NCBI GenBank assembly: GCA_001804785.1
Contig: MHBG01000058.1
Coordinates: 19,993 to 83,992 of the forward strand
Direction: 5' to 3'
Length of the DNA stretch: 64,000 nucleotides
Source of the DNA: Lentisphaerae bacterium GWF2_45_14
Lineage (GTDB): Bacteria > Verrucomicrobiota > Lentisphaeria > Victivallales > GWF2-45-14
Shown: in pieces, positions 15,807 through 23,417 of the stretch
Layout: each line of letters begins with the position of its first letter
Position numbering within the stretch: the first letter of the stretch is position 1
Position numbers and translations under genes: made by a program
The notes under the pieces: model-generated
What the model was told of the DNA's origin: nothing
What the model saw: the letters and a program-made list of their open reading frames with translations, nothing else
Databases searched by the model: none

Positions 15807-15823
15807 TTGTATACAGTATACAA
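15807..15823. promoter_or_regulatory. GntR (FadR-type) operator of the malonate operon
   Basis: TTGTATACAGTATACAA is a perfect palindrome (8-bp arms about a central A) of the form bound by FadR-subfamily GntR regulators. It begins 3 bp after the -10 and covers the predicted transcription start, so binding should block transcription. The likely ligand protein is the GntR regulator encoded at the end of this operon (22565-23233). Confidence 0.75.
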
Positions 15824-15838
15824 AATAGGGACTTAAAT

Positions 15839-16564
15839 ATGAATAATCTGGTTTTTGAAGCTGTGAAAAATCGTCTTGCAAGTTCCGCAAGAACCCGTAT
15901 TCTCGCTTTTGGATCGTCCAATACTGAACGTTATCTATATGGTATGCACTGGTTCGATGTCGTAAATCTTGGAATAAGAGAAAAATATGGCTCGGGAAAA
16001 AGCCACTTCATAAATACCGGCATTAGCGGAAACACCACAGCGGATTTACTGGACCGTTTTCAGGATGACGCCGCATTCTATAAGCCCCGCCTGGTCTTTA
16101 TTACCATAGGGGGGAATGACTGCAATCCACTAAAAAATATCTCAGGAAGGCAATTCAAGGAAAATCTTGAGGCCTTGCATCACAAATTTTCAGATATGGG
16201 AACCATTGTAATATTTCAAACCTATTATTCGCCCGATCCGTTGCAGGTTGATGAGGAGCGATTGGGGAATTTCTATTCTTGTATGGACACGGTTCGCGAG
16301 GTCGCGGCCGCCACAAAATCAGGGCTGATTGATCATCTTCGAAGGTGGGAACCCCTCAGGCTGGCACATAATGACCGCTATCTGAAAATGATGTTGAATG
16401 GTTTTCATGTCAATCAGATAGGAAATGCCTTGCTGGGGCTTGATATCCTCCGCAGTCTGGATGTCGCGCCCGGAGCCGCTATACCGGGAAATCCATTTCC
16501 TGCACTGGATGAGGCAGTGGAAAATCAAAAGCTTATGGATTCAATCGGCTCTGAGAAAAATTAA
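15839..16564 (+). CDS. SGNH/GDSL-family hydrolase, first gene of the malonate operon
   Basis: A 241-residue esterase/lipase-type hydrolase with the SGNH blocks: Ser in LAFGSSNTER (block I), Gly in NTGISGNTTAD (block II), GGND (block III) and a late His in NGFHVNQIGNA (block V; the Asp three residues before the His is replaced by Asn). No signal peptide, so it is cytoplasmic. It lies 15 bp after the GntR operator and 21 bp before mdcA, making it part of the malonate decarboxylase transcript. Standard mdc operons have no such gene, and the usual malonate transporter is absent here. It might release malonate from a malonylated compound inside the cell (inference). Confidence 0.82.
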   Translation: MNNLVFEAVKNRLASSARTRILAFGSSNTERYLYGMHWFDVVNLGIREKYGSGKSHFINTGISGNTTADLLDRFQDDAAFYKPRLVFITIGGNDCNPLKNISGRQFKENLEALHHKFSDMGTIVIFQTYYSPDPLQVDEERLGNFYSCMDTVREVAAATKSGLIDHLRRWEPLRLAHNDRYLKMMLNGFHVNQIGNALLGLDILRSLDVAPGAAIPGNPFPALDEAVENQKLMDSIGSEKN

Positions 16565-16585
16565 TCATTTTCCCAAGGAATACGA

Positions 16586-18226
16586 ATGCGAGCAGATACA
16601 AAGGTAAAAGGACGTTTGAGGCGTCTTGAACGGGCGGCGGAAATAAGTGACGGCAAGTTTGTCAGGCAAGACAAGATGGTGTGCCTGATGGAGGCCGTTA
16701 TCGAGTCGGCTGATATAGTCTGTGTCGAGGGGGATAACCAAAAACAGGCTGATTTCCTTTCCAAATGCCTGGCCAAGATTAACCCTGAAAAAGTCAATAA
16801 ACTTCATATGGTGCTTTCCACTGTTTCACTTGGAGAGCAGCTGGATATTTTCGAAAAGGGGATTGCCGAAAAAATAGACTTTTCATATTCCGGCCCCCAG
16901 GGGCTGCGCATGGCCCGTATGGCAACGGCAGGAAAAATCAAAATAGGCAACATTCACACATACCTCGAACTTTACAGCCGTTATTTTACGGATTTGTGCC
17001 CGAATGTCTGCTGCATAGCCGCTGAAATGGCTGACCGCGATGGAAATCTTTATACCGGCGACAATACGGAAGATACCCCTGTTGTCGTCGAATCTACCGC
17101 ATTTCGCAGCGGGATAGTAATTGCCCAGGTGAACAATATAGTTGACAATATTCCCCGCGTGGACGTTCCTGCCGGGTGGGTCGATTTTATATGCGAAAGC
17201 CCTGAGCTATTTTTTCTCGAACCTCTTTTTACCCGCGATCCGGCGCAAATAAGCGAGACGATGATTCTTGCCGCAATGATTGCGATGAAGGGGATTTATG
17301 CCAAGTATTTGCCGAAATCACTTAATCACGGTGTCGGCTTTAATACCGCGGCAATAGAGTTGATGCTTCCTACGTATGGCGAAGAACTGGGATTGAAGAA
17401 CAATGCCTGCCTGCACTGGCTCCTCAATCCCCATCCTACGATGATACCAGCCATAGAAGATGGTTTTGTCAAAACGATTTACACCGTAGGCAGCGAGCTG
17501 GGAATGAAGGATTATATAAGAAGTAAACCTGATATTTTCCCGATAGGCAGAGACGGCAGCATGCGCTCAAACCGCGCCTTCGGACAGATGTGCGGGCACT
17601 ATGCTACCGACATGTTCATCGGGGCCAGTCTTCAGATTGACCCTCAGGGTAACAGTTCAACGGCAACCGCCGACAGAATAGCAGGTTTCGGCGGCGCGCC
17701 TAATTTCGGATGCGACCCGAAAGGCAGGCGTCATAGCTCCCCCGCATGGCTGAAAGCCGGGGAAGAAGCGTACGCCGGCCTTCAATCTCCGCCGAGAGGC
17801 CGCCGTCTTGTAGTGCAGCTTGTAGAGACTTTTCATGGGAAGATGGAACCTACATTCGTCGAAAAACTCGACGCGTGGGAACTCCAGAAAAAGGCAGGGT
17901 TTGCGCTTCCTCCGATAATGATTTACGGGGATGATATAACTCACATCGTGACAGAGGAAGGTATTGCTAACCTTCTCTTATGCAGGACGTACGAAGAACG
18001 AGAACAGGCGATACGCGGCGTTGCCGGATATACGCCGATGGGGCTTGCCAGGGATCGCGTGGCGGTGGAAAATCTTCGAGACAGAGGCATAATCCAGCGT
18101 GCGGAAGATCTCGGTATTCGCAAGAGTGACGCTACTCGTGATCTCCTGGCGGCAAGAAATATCAAGGACCTCGTCAAATGGTCCGAGGGTCTCTACGATC
18201 CTCCGTCCAGATTCCGGAACTGGTGA
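16586..18226 (+). CDS. mdcA: Malonate decarboxylase alpha subunit (acetyl-S-ACP:malonate ACP transferase)
   Basis: Swaps malonate for acetate on the decarboxylase carrier protein. The 546-residue length matches MdcA, and the sequence is typical throughout: EGDNQKQADFL, KLHMVLSTVSLGEQLDIFEK, GIAEKIDFSYSGPQGLRMA, NLYTGDNTEDTPVVVE, PKSLNHGVGFNTAAIELMLP, AGFGGAPNFGCDPKGRRHSS. The start at 16586 follows AAGGAATACGA. The order mdcA-C-D-E is that of biotin-independent malonate decarboxylases such as those of Klebsiella and Pseudomonas. The enzyme is cytoplasmic; no sodium-pumping or biotin subunits are present. Confidence 0.95.
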   Translation: MRADTKVKGRLRRLERAAEISDGKFVRQDKMVCLMEAVIESADIVCVEGDNQKQADFLSKCLAKINPEKVNKLHMVLSTVSLGEQLDIFEKGIAEKIDFSYSGPQGLRMARMATAGKIKIGNIHTYLELYSRYFTDLCPNVCCIAAEMADRDGNLYTGDNTEDTPVVVESTAFRSGIVIAQVNNIVDNIPRVDVPAGWVDFICESPELFFLEPLFTRDPAQISETMILAAMIAMKGIYAKYLPKSLNHGVGFNTAAIELMLPTYGEELGLKNNACLHWLLNPHPTMIPAIEDGFVKTIYTVGSELGMKDYIRSKPDIFPIGRDGSMRSNRAFGQMCGHYATDMFIGASLQIDPQGNSSTATADRIAGFGGAPNFGCDPKGRRHSSPAWLKAGEEAYAGLQSPPRGRRLVVQLVETFHGKMEPTFVEKLDAWELQKKAGFALPPIMIYGDDITHIVTEEGIANLLLCRTYEEREQAIRGVAGYTPMGLARDRVAVENLRDRGIIQRAEDLGIRKSDATRDLLAARNIKDLVKWSEGLYDPPSRFRNW

Positions 18227-18251
18227 CAAAGATAAAAAAAGGGAAATATAT

Positions 18252-18566
18252 ATGGAGCACCTTGAATATACTTTCAAGAGTTCGGGCGGAATTTGCAAGA
18301 TCAGGAAAATTTTTTCAATTGTCGGCGTAGTGGCTTCCGGTAATCTGGAGGTTATGATGGAAAGAAAGAATCTGGATGGAGGATCTCACTTTGTCATAGA
18401 TACTTCGGCGCAAGGTTTCGATGAGGCATGGAAGGCTGTAATCACTGATTTTATAGAAAGAAATAAGCCGTCAGACCTCCTGGTTTCCATCAATGACAAT
18501 GCGGCCAGTCCGGCGGTGGTAAGCATGCGGTTGGACCAGGCATTCGAAGACTTAACAACGGAGTGA
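18252..18566 (+). CDS. mdcC: Malonate decarboxylase acyl carrier protein (delta subunit)
   Basis: A 104-residue carrier protein. The motif VGVVASGNLEVMM contains the Ser (residue 29) that carries the 2'-(5''-triphosphoribosyl)-3'-dephospho-CoA group in this family. That group is made and attached by the MdcB and MdcG activities encoded downstream. The start is the ATG at 18252 after AAGGGAAAT; a longer in-frame stretch upstream overlaps mdcA and is not coding. It lies 25 bp after mdcA. Confidence 0.92.
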   Translation: MEHLEYTFKSSGGICKIRKIFSIVGVVASGNLEVMMERKNLDGGSHFVIDTSAQGFDEAWKAVITDFIERNKPSDLLVSINDNAASPAVVSMRLDQAFEDLTTE

Positions 18567-18573
18567 TTCAGAA

Positions 18574-19470
18574 ATGAGACTTAAGACTTTCAGAAGTTAT
18601 TTTGAAGCGACTGCAAGGCAACGCGTCGCGGGCGTTTTTGATAAAAATTCTTTTGCCGAATTGTGCCCCCCATCCGAGCAGTTCGGCAGTCCGCATCTAA
18701 AGCATTTTAATATTCCGCTTTCGTTCGATGACGGTGTCGTTGTCGGTGATGTTCTGCTTGGCGGTATGAAGATCTGCTGTGCCGCGCAGGAGGGGCGCTT
18801 TATGGGCGGCGCCATAGGGGAGGTGCACAGTGCCAAAATAGTCGGAATCTTAAAGCGCTGTCTTAAAAAGAAACCTGAGGCGATGGTATTTTTATTCGAT
18901 TCCGGCGGCGTAAGGCTCCAGGAGGCCAACGCGGGCGAAATAGGAGTCGCCGAAATAATACGCGCGCTTCTGGACGTCAGATATGCCGGCATTCCGGTTA
19001 TCGGCGCGATTGGCGGTAGTTGCGGAGTCTTCGGCGGAGCGGGAATTATAAGTGGATGTTGTGATGCTCTTGTAGTTTCGGAAGAAGCTAGAATCGGCGT
19101 TTCAGGCCCGGAGGTAATAGAGACGAATATGGGCGTGGACGTCTTTGATTCCAGAGACCGCGCACTTGTCTGGCGGACTTGCGGCGGAAAGCATCGCTAT
19201 ATTCTTGAGATGGCGGATGATATTGTGGAAAATTCCATGGAGGCGTTCAGAAATGCGCTTATAAAACTCATGAAAATAAAAAAAACTTATGATCTTGCGG
19301 GACTTGAAAAAGAACACGAAATTTTAAAAAAGAGATCAACGGATTTTTCTGATTGCCGGGACGGCTTCGACGTCTGGCGAAAAATAGGGTTCAGTGACGT
19401 GGAAAAAATACCGTCGCTGACTGTTGAAGATCTGAAAGCTCAACAGAAAAATCGCGGAGGTGTCAAATGA
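18574..19470 (+). CDS. mdcD: Malonate decarboxylase beta subunit
   Basis: With MdcE forms the malonyl-S-ACP decarboxylase, a carboxyltransferase-fold pair. The 298 residues show the crotonase-like oxyanion region VFLFDSGGVRLQEANAGE, then YAGIPVIGAIGGSCGVFGGA and a VSEEARIGVSGPEVIE segment. It follows mdcC by 7 bp and overlaps mdcE (ATGA at 19467-19470), which fits a stoichiometric complex. Confidence 0.93.
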   Translation: MRLKTFRSYFEATARQRVAGVFDKNSFAELCPPSEQFGSPHLKHFNIPLSFDDGVVVGDVLLGGMKICCAAQEGRFMGGAIGEVHSAKIVGILKRCLKKKPEAMVFLFDSGGVRLQEANAGEIGVAEIIRALLDVRYAGIPVIGAIGGSCGVFGGAGIISGCCDALVVSEEARIGVSGPEVIETNMGVDVFDSRDRALVWRTCGGKHRYILEMADDIVENSMEAFRNALIKLMKIKKTYDLAGLEKEHEILKKRSTDFSDCRDGFDVWRKIGFSDVEKIPSLTVEDLKAQQKNRGGVK

Positions 19471-20168
19471 CTGTTAATGAGGTTTTAAATAAAGTTTTCC
19501 CCCTTGGAAGTAAGGTCGAAATTGAGAATAATATAGTCAGCGGCGAGGGCCGGACGGCCGCGGGAATTGTCCAGATAATAGGGACATGTAACAATACCGT
19601 GATTGGTGTTGATGAGATTCTTGCGCTTTCGGTAAAATTCCTGGAAGTAATGCGGGAAAACCCCGGACGCCCCGTGCTTATGATGGTTGATAATAACGGT
19701 CAGAAAATGGCTCTTAATGATGAACTGCTTGGACTGAATCAGTACATAGCGCACCTGGTTAAATTGCAGGATATGGCACGGCGGAATTCGCACAAAGTTA
19801 TCGCCCTCGTGTACGGTAACTCTATCGCGGGCGGTTTTATAGCGTTCGGTCTTTGCGCAGGAGATACTTATGCATTGGAGGGAAGCAATACCTCAGTGAT
19901 GGCGCTTCCCGCCGTTGCCAGAGTCACAAAATTACCGTTGGAATATCTGGAGGAACTCAGCAAAACCGTCGCTGTTTTTGCGCCCGGAGTCAAAAATTTC
20001 TATCTTGCCGGCGGCCTGCAGAGCGTATGGTGCGATGATTTGAATCAGTGCCTTGAAAATGCGTTGAAGGAAGATCAGTGTTCAGATATGCGTTCCAGGA
20101 TTGGAATGGAGCGCGGCGGACGCAGCGCGGCGTGGAATATGACCCAGAAAATTCTTGATGAGCAATAA
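19467..20168 (+). CDS. mdcE: Malonate decarboxylase gamma subunit
   Basis: Partner of MdcD in decarboxylating malonyl-S-ACP to acetyl-S-ACP. The 233-residue protein has the carboxyltransferase-fold segments RPVLMMVDNNGQKMALNDEL and VIALVYGNSIAGGFIAFGLC, then ALEGSNTSVMALPAVARVTK. The ribosome site GGAGGTGTCAA and the ATGA overlap with mdcD show coupling. It ends inside the start of the mdcG-mdcB fusion gene. Confidence 0.92.
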   Translation: MTVNEVLNKVFPLGSKVEIENNIVSGEGRTAAGIVQIIGTCNNTVIGVDEILALSVKFLEVMRENPGRPVLMMVDNNGQKMALNDELLGLNQYIAHLVKLQDMARRNSHKVIALVYGNSIAGGFIAFGLCAGDTYALEGSNTSVMALPAVARVTKLPLEYLEELSKTVAVFAPGVKNFYLAGGLQSVWCDDLNQCLENALKEDQCSDMRSRIGMERGGRSAAWNMTQKILDEQ

Positions 20169-21627
20169 CCTCAAACGTCAAAATCTTTTATTTTTAAAGA
20201 AGGCCACATCCGTCGATCAGCTAACGAGTTGTGCTGATTCAGAGAAAGTCATAGTAAGAGAGTGGATTGACGCGGGCCGTCCCGTTATTGTCAGACGGCC
20301 CGGTATCACTGAGGACGGACTCGGCGTGCATTGCGGGATTCCATTGCCGCTCGAACAAGGCAAAAAAAAGATTGCGTTCGTGTCATCAATTGATACGATA
20401 GAAAATTACTCCAGTCTTCCTTCTCTCCGTGAATGCCTCCATGCCGCAAGGCAGGGAATGCTTGATGGCTTTGTGGAATTGTGTGAGAAAAACGACTTTG
20501 TTCCCCGTGTTTTCGGAAGCCTCGCATGGGAATATCTTACAGGGTTAAAGTATTTTCGGAAAAGTTCAGATATCGACATTCTTTTCAATATAGGCAACAA
20601 TGCTGAATTGTATCGGCTTTACTCCGTTCTTGAGTCTCTTCCAGAAGAGCTTATAAAATTATGTGATATAGAGATCATTCTTTGGAACGGAGACGCTTTT
20701 TCATGGCGTGAATTTCTCAATTGTTCTCGGAAAGTTATGGTAAAAAATATTAACGATGTTTTTCTTGTTGATAAAGCTGTGCTGAAACCTTTGGGTGAAA
20801 AAAAGGATTCTGTGCTGGCAGAGAAAATAGCATATGAGGCATGTTCCGCACTCTATGAAGAATTGGAAACTTTTCCCAAACCAGGCCTCGTAAGTTACTT
20901 TGACAGCGGCAGTCATAAGGATATGAGTGCCAGGCATTTCAGGAACAGCATCGGCTCGCTTCGGAACTACTTTAAGGAAATTGCCATTGCCGGTATGAGG
21001 TGCGCTAAGATGGATGAGCTTCGCCTCCTTGGCATCGATGCAGAAAAAACGATGTTTCTTGCGACTGGCGGCGTAAATACACACAGGGGCGCGATTTTTA
21101 CCGTCGGGTTGCTTACTGCCGCTGCCGGGTATAAATTAAAGCACGGAAGAACTGAGGCGGCGGGAGAAATTGTAAGGGATCTGTGGAGTACCGACATTAT
21201 GGACCCGGCTCGGGAGGATAAGGAAAGTCACGGAACTTTTGTCATGCGGCATTATGGCTTTTCCGGCGCTCGGGATGAGGCGGCAAAAGGTTTTCCCATC
21301 GTATATGGAAATGGTTTGCCGACATTTTGGGACGCATTGCGGAAACATGACAGGAATACCGCAAGGTTATGCAGTTTTTTCTCCATACTGGAAGATGTAA
21401 ATGATACTACGTTGCTTTATCGCGGCGGTTTGGACGGACTGGGATTCGCTAGGAAATCAGTCGAAGATATAAATGAAAATCATGAGGCGGGAAGCGCCGC
21501 ATGGAAGAAGGCTGCGTTGAAAATGCATAAAGAGTTCATTGGCCGTAACCTGAGCCCTGGCGGAGCCGCCGATCTGCTCTCGGCCGTTATATTCATTCAA
21601 AGGATAGAGGAAATATGTCAGGACTAG
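20158..21627 (+). CDS. mdcG-mdcB: Fused MdcG-MdcB: prosthetic-group transferase plus triphosphoribosyl-dephospho-CoA synthase
   Basis: One 489-residue chain with both cofactor activities. Residues 1 to about 205 match MdcG, the nucleotidyltransferase that attaches the prosthetic group to apo-ACP (RPVIVRRPGITEDG, PRVFGSLAWEYLTGL, KSSDIDILFNI with the D-x-D metal pair). From about 215 on it matches MdcB/CitG, which makes the group from dephospho-CoA and ATP (ETFPKPGLVSYFDSGSHKDM, FLATGGVNTHRGAIFTVG, ESHGTFVMRHYG). In standard operons these are two genes; a CitX-CitG fusion is known in citrate lyase clusters, so the fusion is functionally logical. The ATG at 20158 overlaps mdcE by 11 bp. A TTG one codon earlier is less likely. 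Confidence 0.9.
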   Translation: MSNNLKRQNLLFLKKATSVDQLTSCADSEKVIVREWIDAGRPVIVRRPGITEDGLGVHCGIPLPLEQGKKKIAFVSSIDTIENYSSLPSLRECLHAARQGMLDGFVELCEKNDFVPRVFGSLAWEYLTGLKYFRKSSDIDILFNIGNNAELYRLYSVLESLPEELIKLCDIEIILWNGDAFSWREFLNCSRKVMVKNINDVFLVDKAVLKPLGEKKDSVLAEKIAYEACSALYEELETFPKPGLVSYFDSGSHKDMSARHFRNSIGSLRNYFKEIAIAGMRCAKMDELRLLGIDAEKTMFLATGGVNTHRGAIFTVGLLTAAAGYKLKHGRTEAAGEIVRDLWSTDIMDPAREDKESHGTFVMRHYGFSGARDEAAKGFPIVYGNGLPTFWDALRKHDRNTARLCSFFSILEDVNDTTLLYRGGLDGLGFARKSVEDINENHEAGSAAWKKAALKMHKEFIGRNLSPGGAADLLSAVIFIQRIEEICQD

Positions 21628-22562
21628 CCATACTTTGTTCAGGGCAGGGGCGTCAGGATTTCGCTTCTTTTGAAGCGTTGCTCAAATATCCTGAAGCCAG
21701 AATAATCTTTGAACGACTTCGCGATTCCGGTCTAATCCCTGAATCACTCGAGAGATATTTTGATTCTCCAGCCCTTAATCCAGGGGTTATTTTCGATAAC
21801 GAATCTGCGCAGCCGTTTGTCGTTATATATCATATTATGCTCTGGGAAATCCTTAAAAATATTATTCCGGATCCTAGCTTGTTTGCAGGCTACAGTCTTG
21901 GGGAACTCTCGATTTACGGACTTGCCGGCGTTATAGAAGCAGAAGATTTGCTGCGTCTTTCCGTTTTAAGGGGCCATGCCATGAGCAAGTCCGCCGCGTC
22001 CTCTCAGGCAATGGTTGCGGTGGTGGGGCTTAATCATGATCAAATCGAAAAAGTGTGCCGCGCTTGCGATTCTTATGTGGCCATAATAAATGCGGAGGAT
22101 CACTTTGTGGCGGGGATGCCCGCTGATAAAATGAATATCTTTGTCGATGAATGCAGGAAGTCCGGCGCAAGTAAAACGGTCCATCTGCCGGTATCTATAG
22201 CGTCTCATACGCCTTACATGGTAAATGCGGCTCTTGAATTCAGCAGGGAACTGCGAAAGACTTGTTTTCATGCTTCTGTCTCCGGCATTATCTCTGGTGT
22301 CAGCGGTGAAAAGCTTTTTTCGAGAGAGGCCATGATTGACGCATTGACCTTGCAGATTTCACATACGATAGACTGGCGCGCATGTATGGAGTCGGCGGTA
22401 TCTTATGGTTGCAGGGTATTTATAGAAACGGGGCCTGGAAGCAGTTTGAGCAAAATGCTTTTGGATTTATTCCCCGGAATTGAGGCCAGGTCTGTTTCTG
22501 ATTTTCATGATATTCGCATGATGAAAAATTGGGTGGAAGCGGCAATGAAGAGGCAGCGTTAA
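21615..22562 (+). CDS. mdcH: Malonyl-CoA:ACP transacylase of malonate decarboxylase (epsilon subunit)
   Basis: Primes the carrier protein with malonyl from malonyl-CoA so the cycle can start. The 315-residue protein has the acyltransferase fold: SGQGRQD near the N-terminus, the nucleophile Ser in FAGYSLGELSIYG, and the catalytic His in SIASHTPYM. It is FabD-like, and the operon position makes MdcH the clear choice. It overlaps the fusion gene by 13 bp, with AGAGGAAAT as ribosome site. Confidence 0.91.
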   Translation: MSGLAILCSGQGRQDFASFEALLKYPEARIIFERLRDSGLIPESLERYFDSPALNPGVIFDNESAQPFVVIYHIMLWEILKNIIPDPSLFAGYSLGELSIYGLAGVIEAEDLLRLSVLRGHAMSKSAASSQAMVAVVGLNHDQIEKVCRACDSYVAIINAEDHFVAGMPADKMNIFVDECRKSGASKTVHLPVSIASHTPYMVNAALEFSRELRKTCFHASVSGIISGVSGEKLFSREAMIDALTLQISHTIDWRACMESAVSYGCRVFIETGPGSSLSKMLLDLFPGIEARSVSDFHDIRMMKNWVEAAMKRQR

Positions 22563-22564
22563 TC

Positions 22565-23233
22565 ATGGTTAATGTTAAGAGAATCAACAAGATAAAGCAC
22601 TGTTCCCTCAGCGAGGAAGTCTACAGACAACTAATGAAGCGTATTCTTAACGGTGACTTTCCATCTGGCTGGCGAATGCGTGAAGAAAAAATCTGCAAAG
22701 ATTTAGGGGTGAGCCGTACTCCCGTCCGAGAATCACTGATACGCTTGGTGCGCGAGGGTATACTGGAGCAGCAGCCGAGGCGTGGCTGCGTGGTTCGTCT
22801 GCTGCCGGGAGAAGAACTTGCCGATTTACTGGAATGCAGAAAGCTTGTAGAATGCCTCGTGCTGAGGAAATATTTTCATGAACTTGATGAGGCCGAAGTT
22901 ACAAAACTCGGCAATCGCCTTGCGTCGGCTGAAAAGGAAGGCATGGGAAAATTGCGTGAGGAATTACTCTCTGTTGATGAAGATCTGCACGAGCTGATAA
23001 TTTCGGCATGCGATAACAGCTTTTTGGCGGAACACCTCAGAAAATTAAAATTGCAATGCCGTCCGTATCGCATCATGCGCTGTGCGGAGGAGCGAGATAT
23101 TTTATCTATCCTGGCTGAACGCCGCGGGATAATCCAAGCCATATTGGACAATGATGTCTGTGAGGCGGAGCAACGACTTATGGAGCATTTCGATTACAGC
23201 CGCCGCTATTATCTGACAGATACAGCGCGGTAA
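22565..23233 (+). CDS. GntR-family (FadR-type) regulator of the malonate operon
   Basis: A 222-residue regulator with a GntR winged HTH (about residues 14-75: LSEEVYRQLMKRILNGDFPS, ICKDLGVSRTPVRESLIRLV) and an FCD-type all-helical effector domain with conserved Asp/His pattern (ELADLLECRKLVE, VDEDLHELIISACDNSFL, ERRGIIQAI). It sits 2 bp after mdcH as the last gene of the operon. The perfect GntR palindrome in the operon promoter is its probable binding site, giving a self-controlled unit. MdcY and related GntR proteins regulate mdc genes in other bacteria. The start ATG at 22565 has AGAGG 12 bp upstream; an in-frame upstream extension overlaps mdcH. Confidence 0.88.
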   Translation: MVNVKRINKIKHCSLSEEVYRQLMKRILNGDFPSGWRMREEKICKDLGVSRTPVRESLIRLVREGILEQQPRRGCVVRLLPGEELADLLECRKLVECLVLRKYFHELDEAEVTKLGNRLASAEKEGMGKLREELLSVDEDLHELIISACDNSFLAEHLRKLKLQCRPYRIMRCAEERDILSILAERRGIIQAILDNDVCEAEQRLMEHFDYSRRYYLTDTAR

Positions 23234-23250
23234 AGGATTTTGCATAGCCG

Positions 23251-23364
23251 ATGATATCAAGCGGTCGAGAACGCGTCAGCGATACGCCGAACTTAATCAT
23301 CCGACTCAAGAAAATCCGCGCCAAATGCCTCAAGATAAATTGGGTAGAAGGTAGTTTTATGTGA
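23251..23364 (+). CDS. Small open frame after the malonate operon, doubtful
   Basis: A 37-codon frame (MISSGRERVSDTPNLIIRLK, KIRAKCLKINWVEGSFM) lies between the GntR gene and the terminator. It has no ribosome site and no recognised family. It could be a remnant or chance. Confidence 0.15.
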   Translation: MISSGRERVSDTPNLIIRLKKIRAKCLKINWVEGSFM

Positions 23365-23372
23365 TATCAAAA

Positions 23373-23400
23373 AGCCGCACAGATTAAAACCTGTGCGGCT
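23373..23400. terminator. Strong hairpin terminator, mainly for the glutamate dehydrogenase gene
   Basis: AGCCGCACAG (23373-23382) pairs perfectly with CTGTGCGGCT (23391-23400) across an 8-nt loop. On the minus strand it is followed by TTTTT, 18 bp after the dehydrogenase stop; on the plus strand by CCGTTATTTT, so it may stop both convergent transcripts. Confidence 0.88.
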
Positions 23401-23417
23401 CCGTTATTTTGTGCAGG

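Noticed and set aside
16586..18226. Calling the decarboxylase a biotin/sodium-pumping Mad system
   Set aside because: No biotin carrier, MadB-type membrane carboxyltransferase or BiotinLipoyl domain is encoded; all subunits match the cytoplasmic Mdc type.
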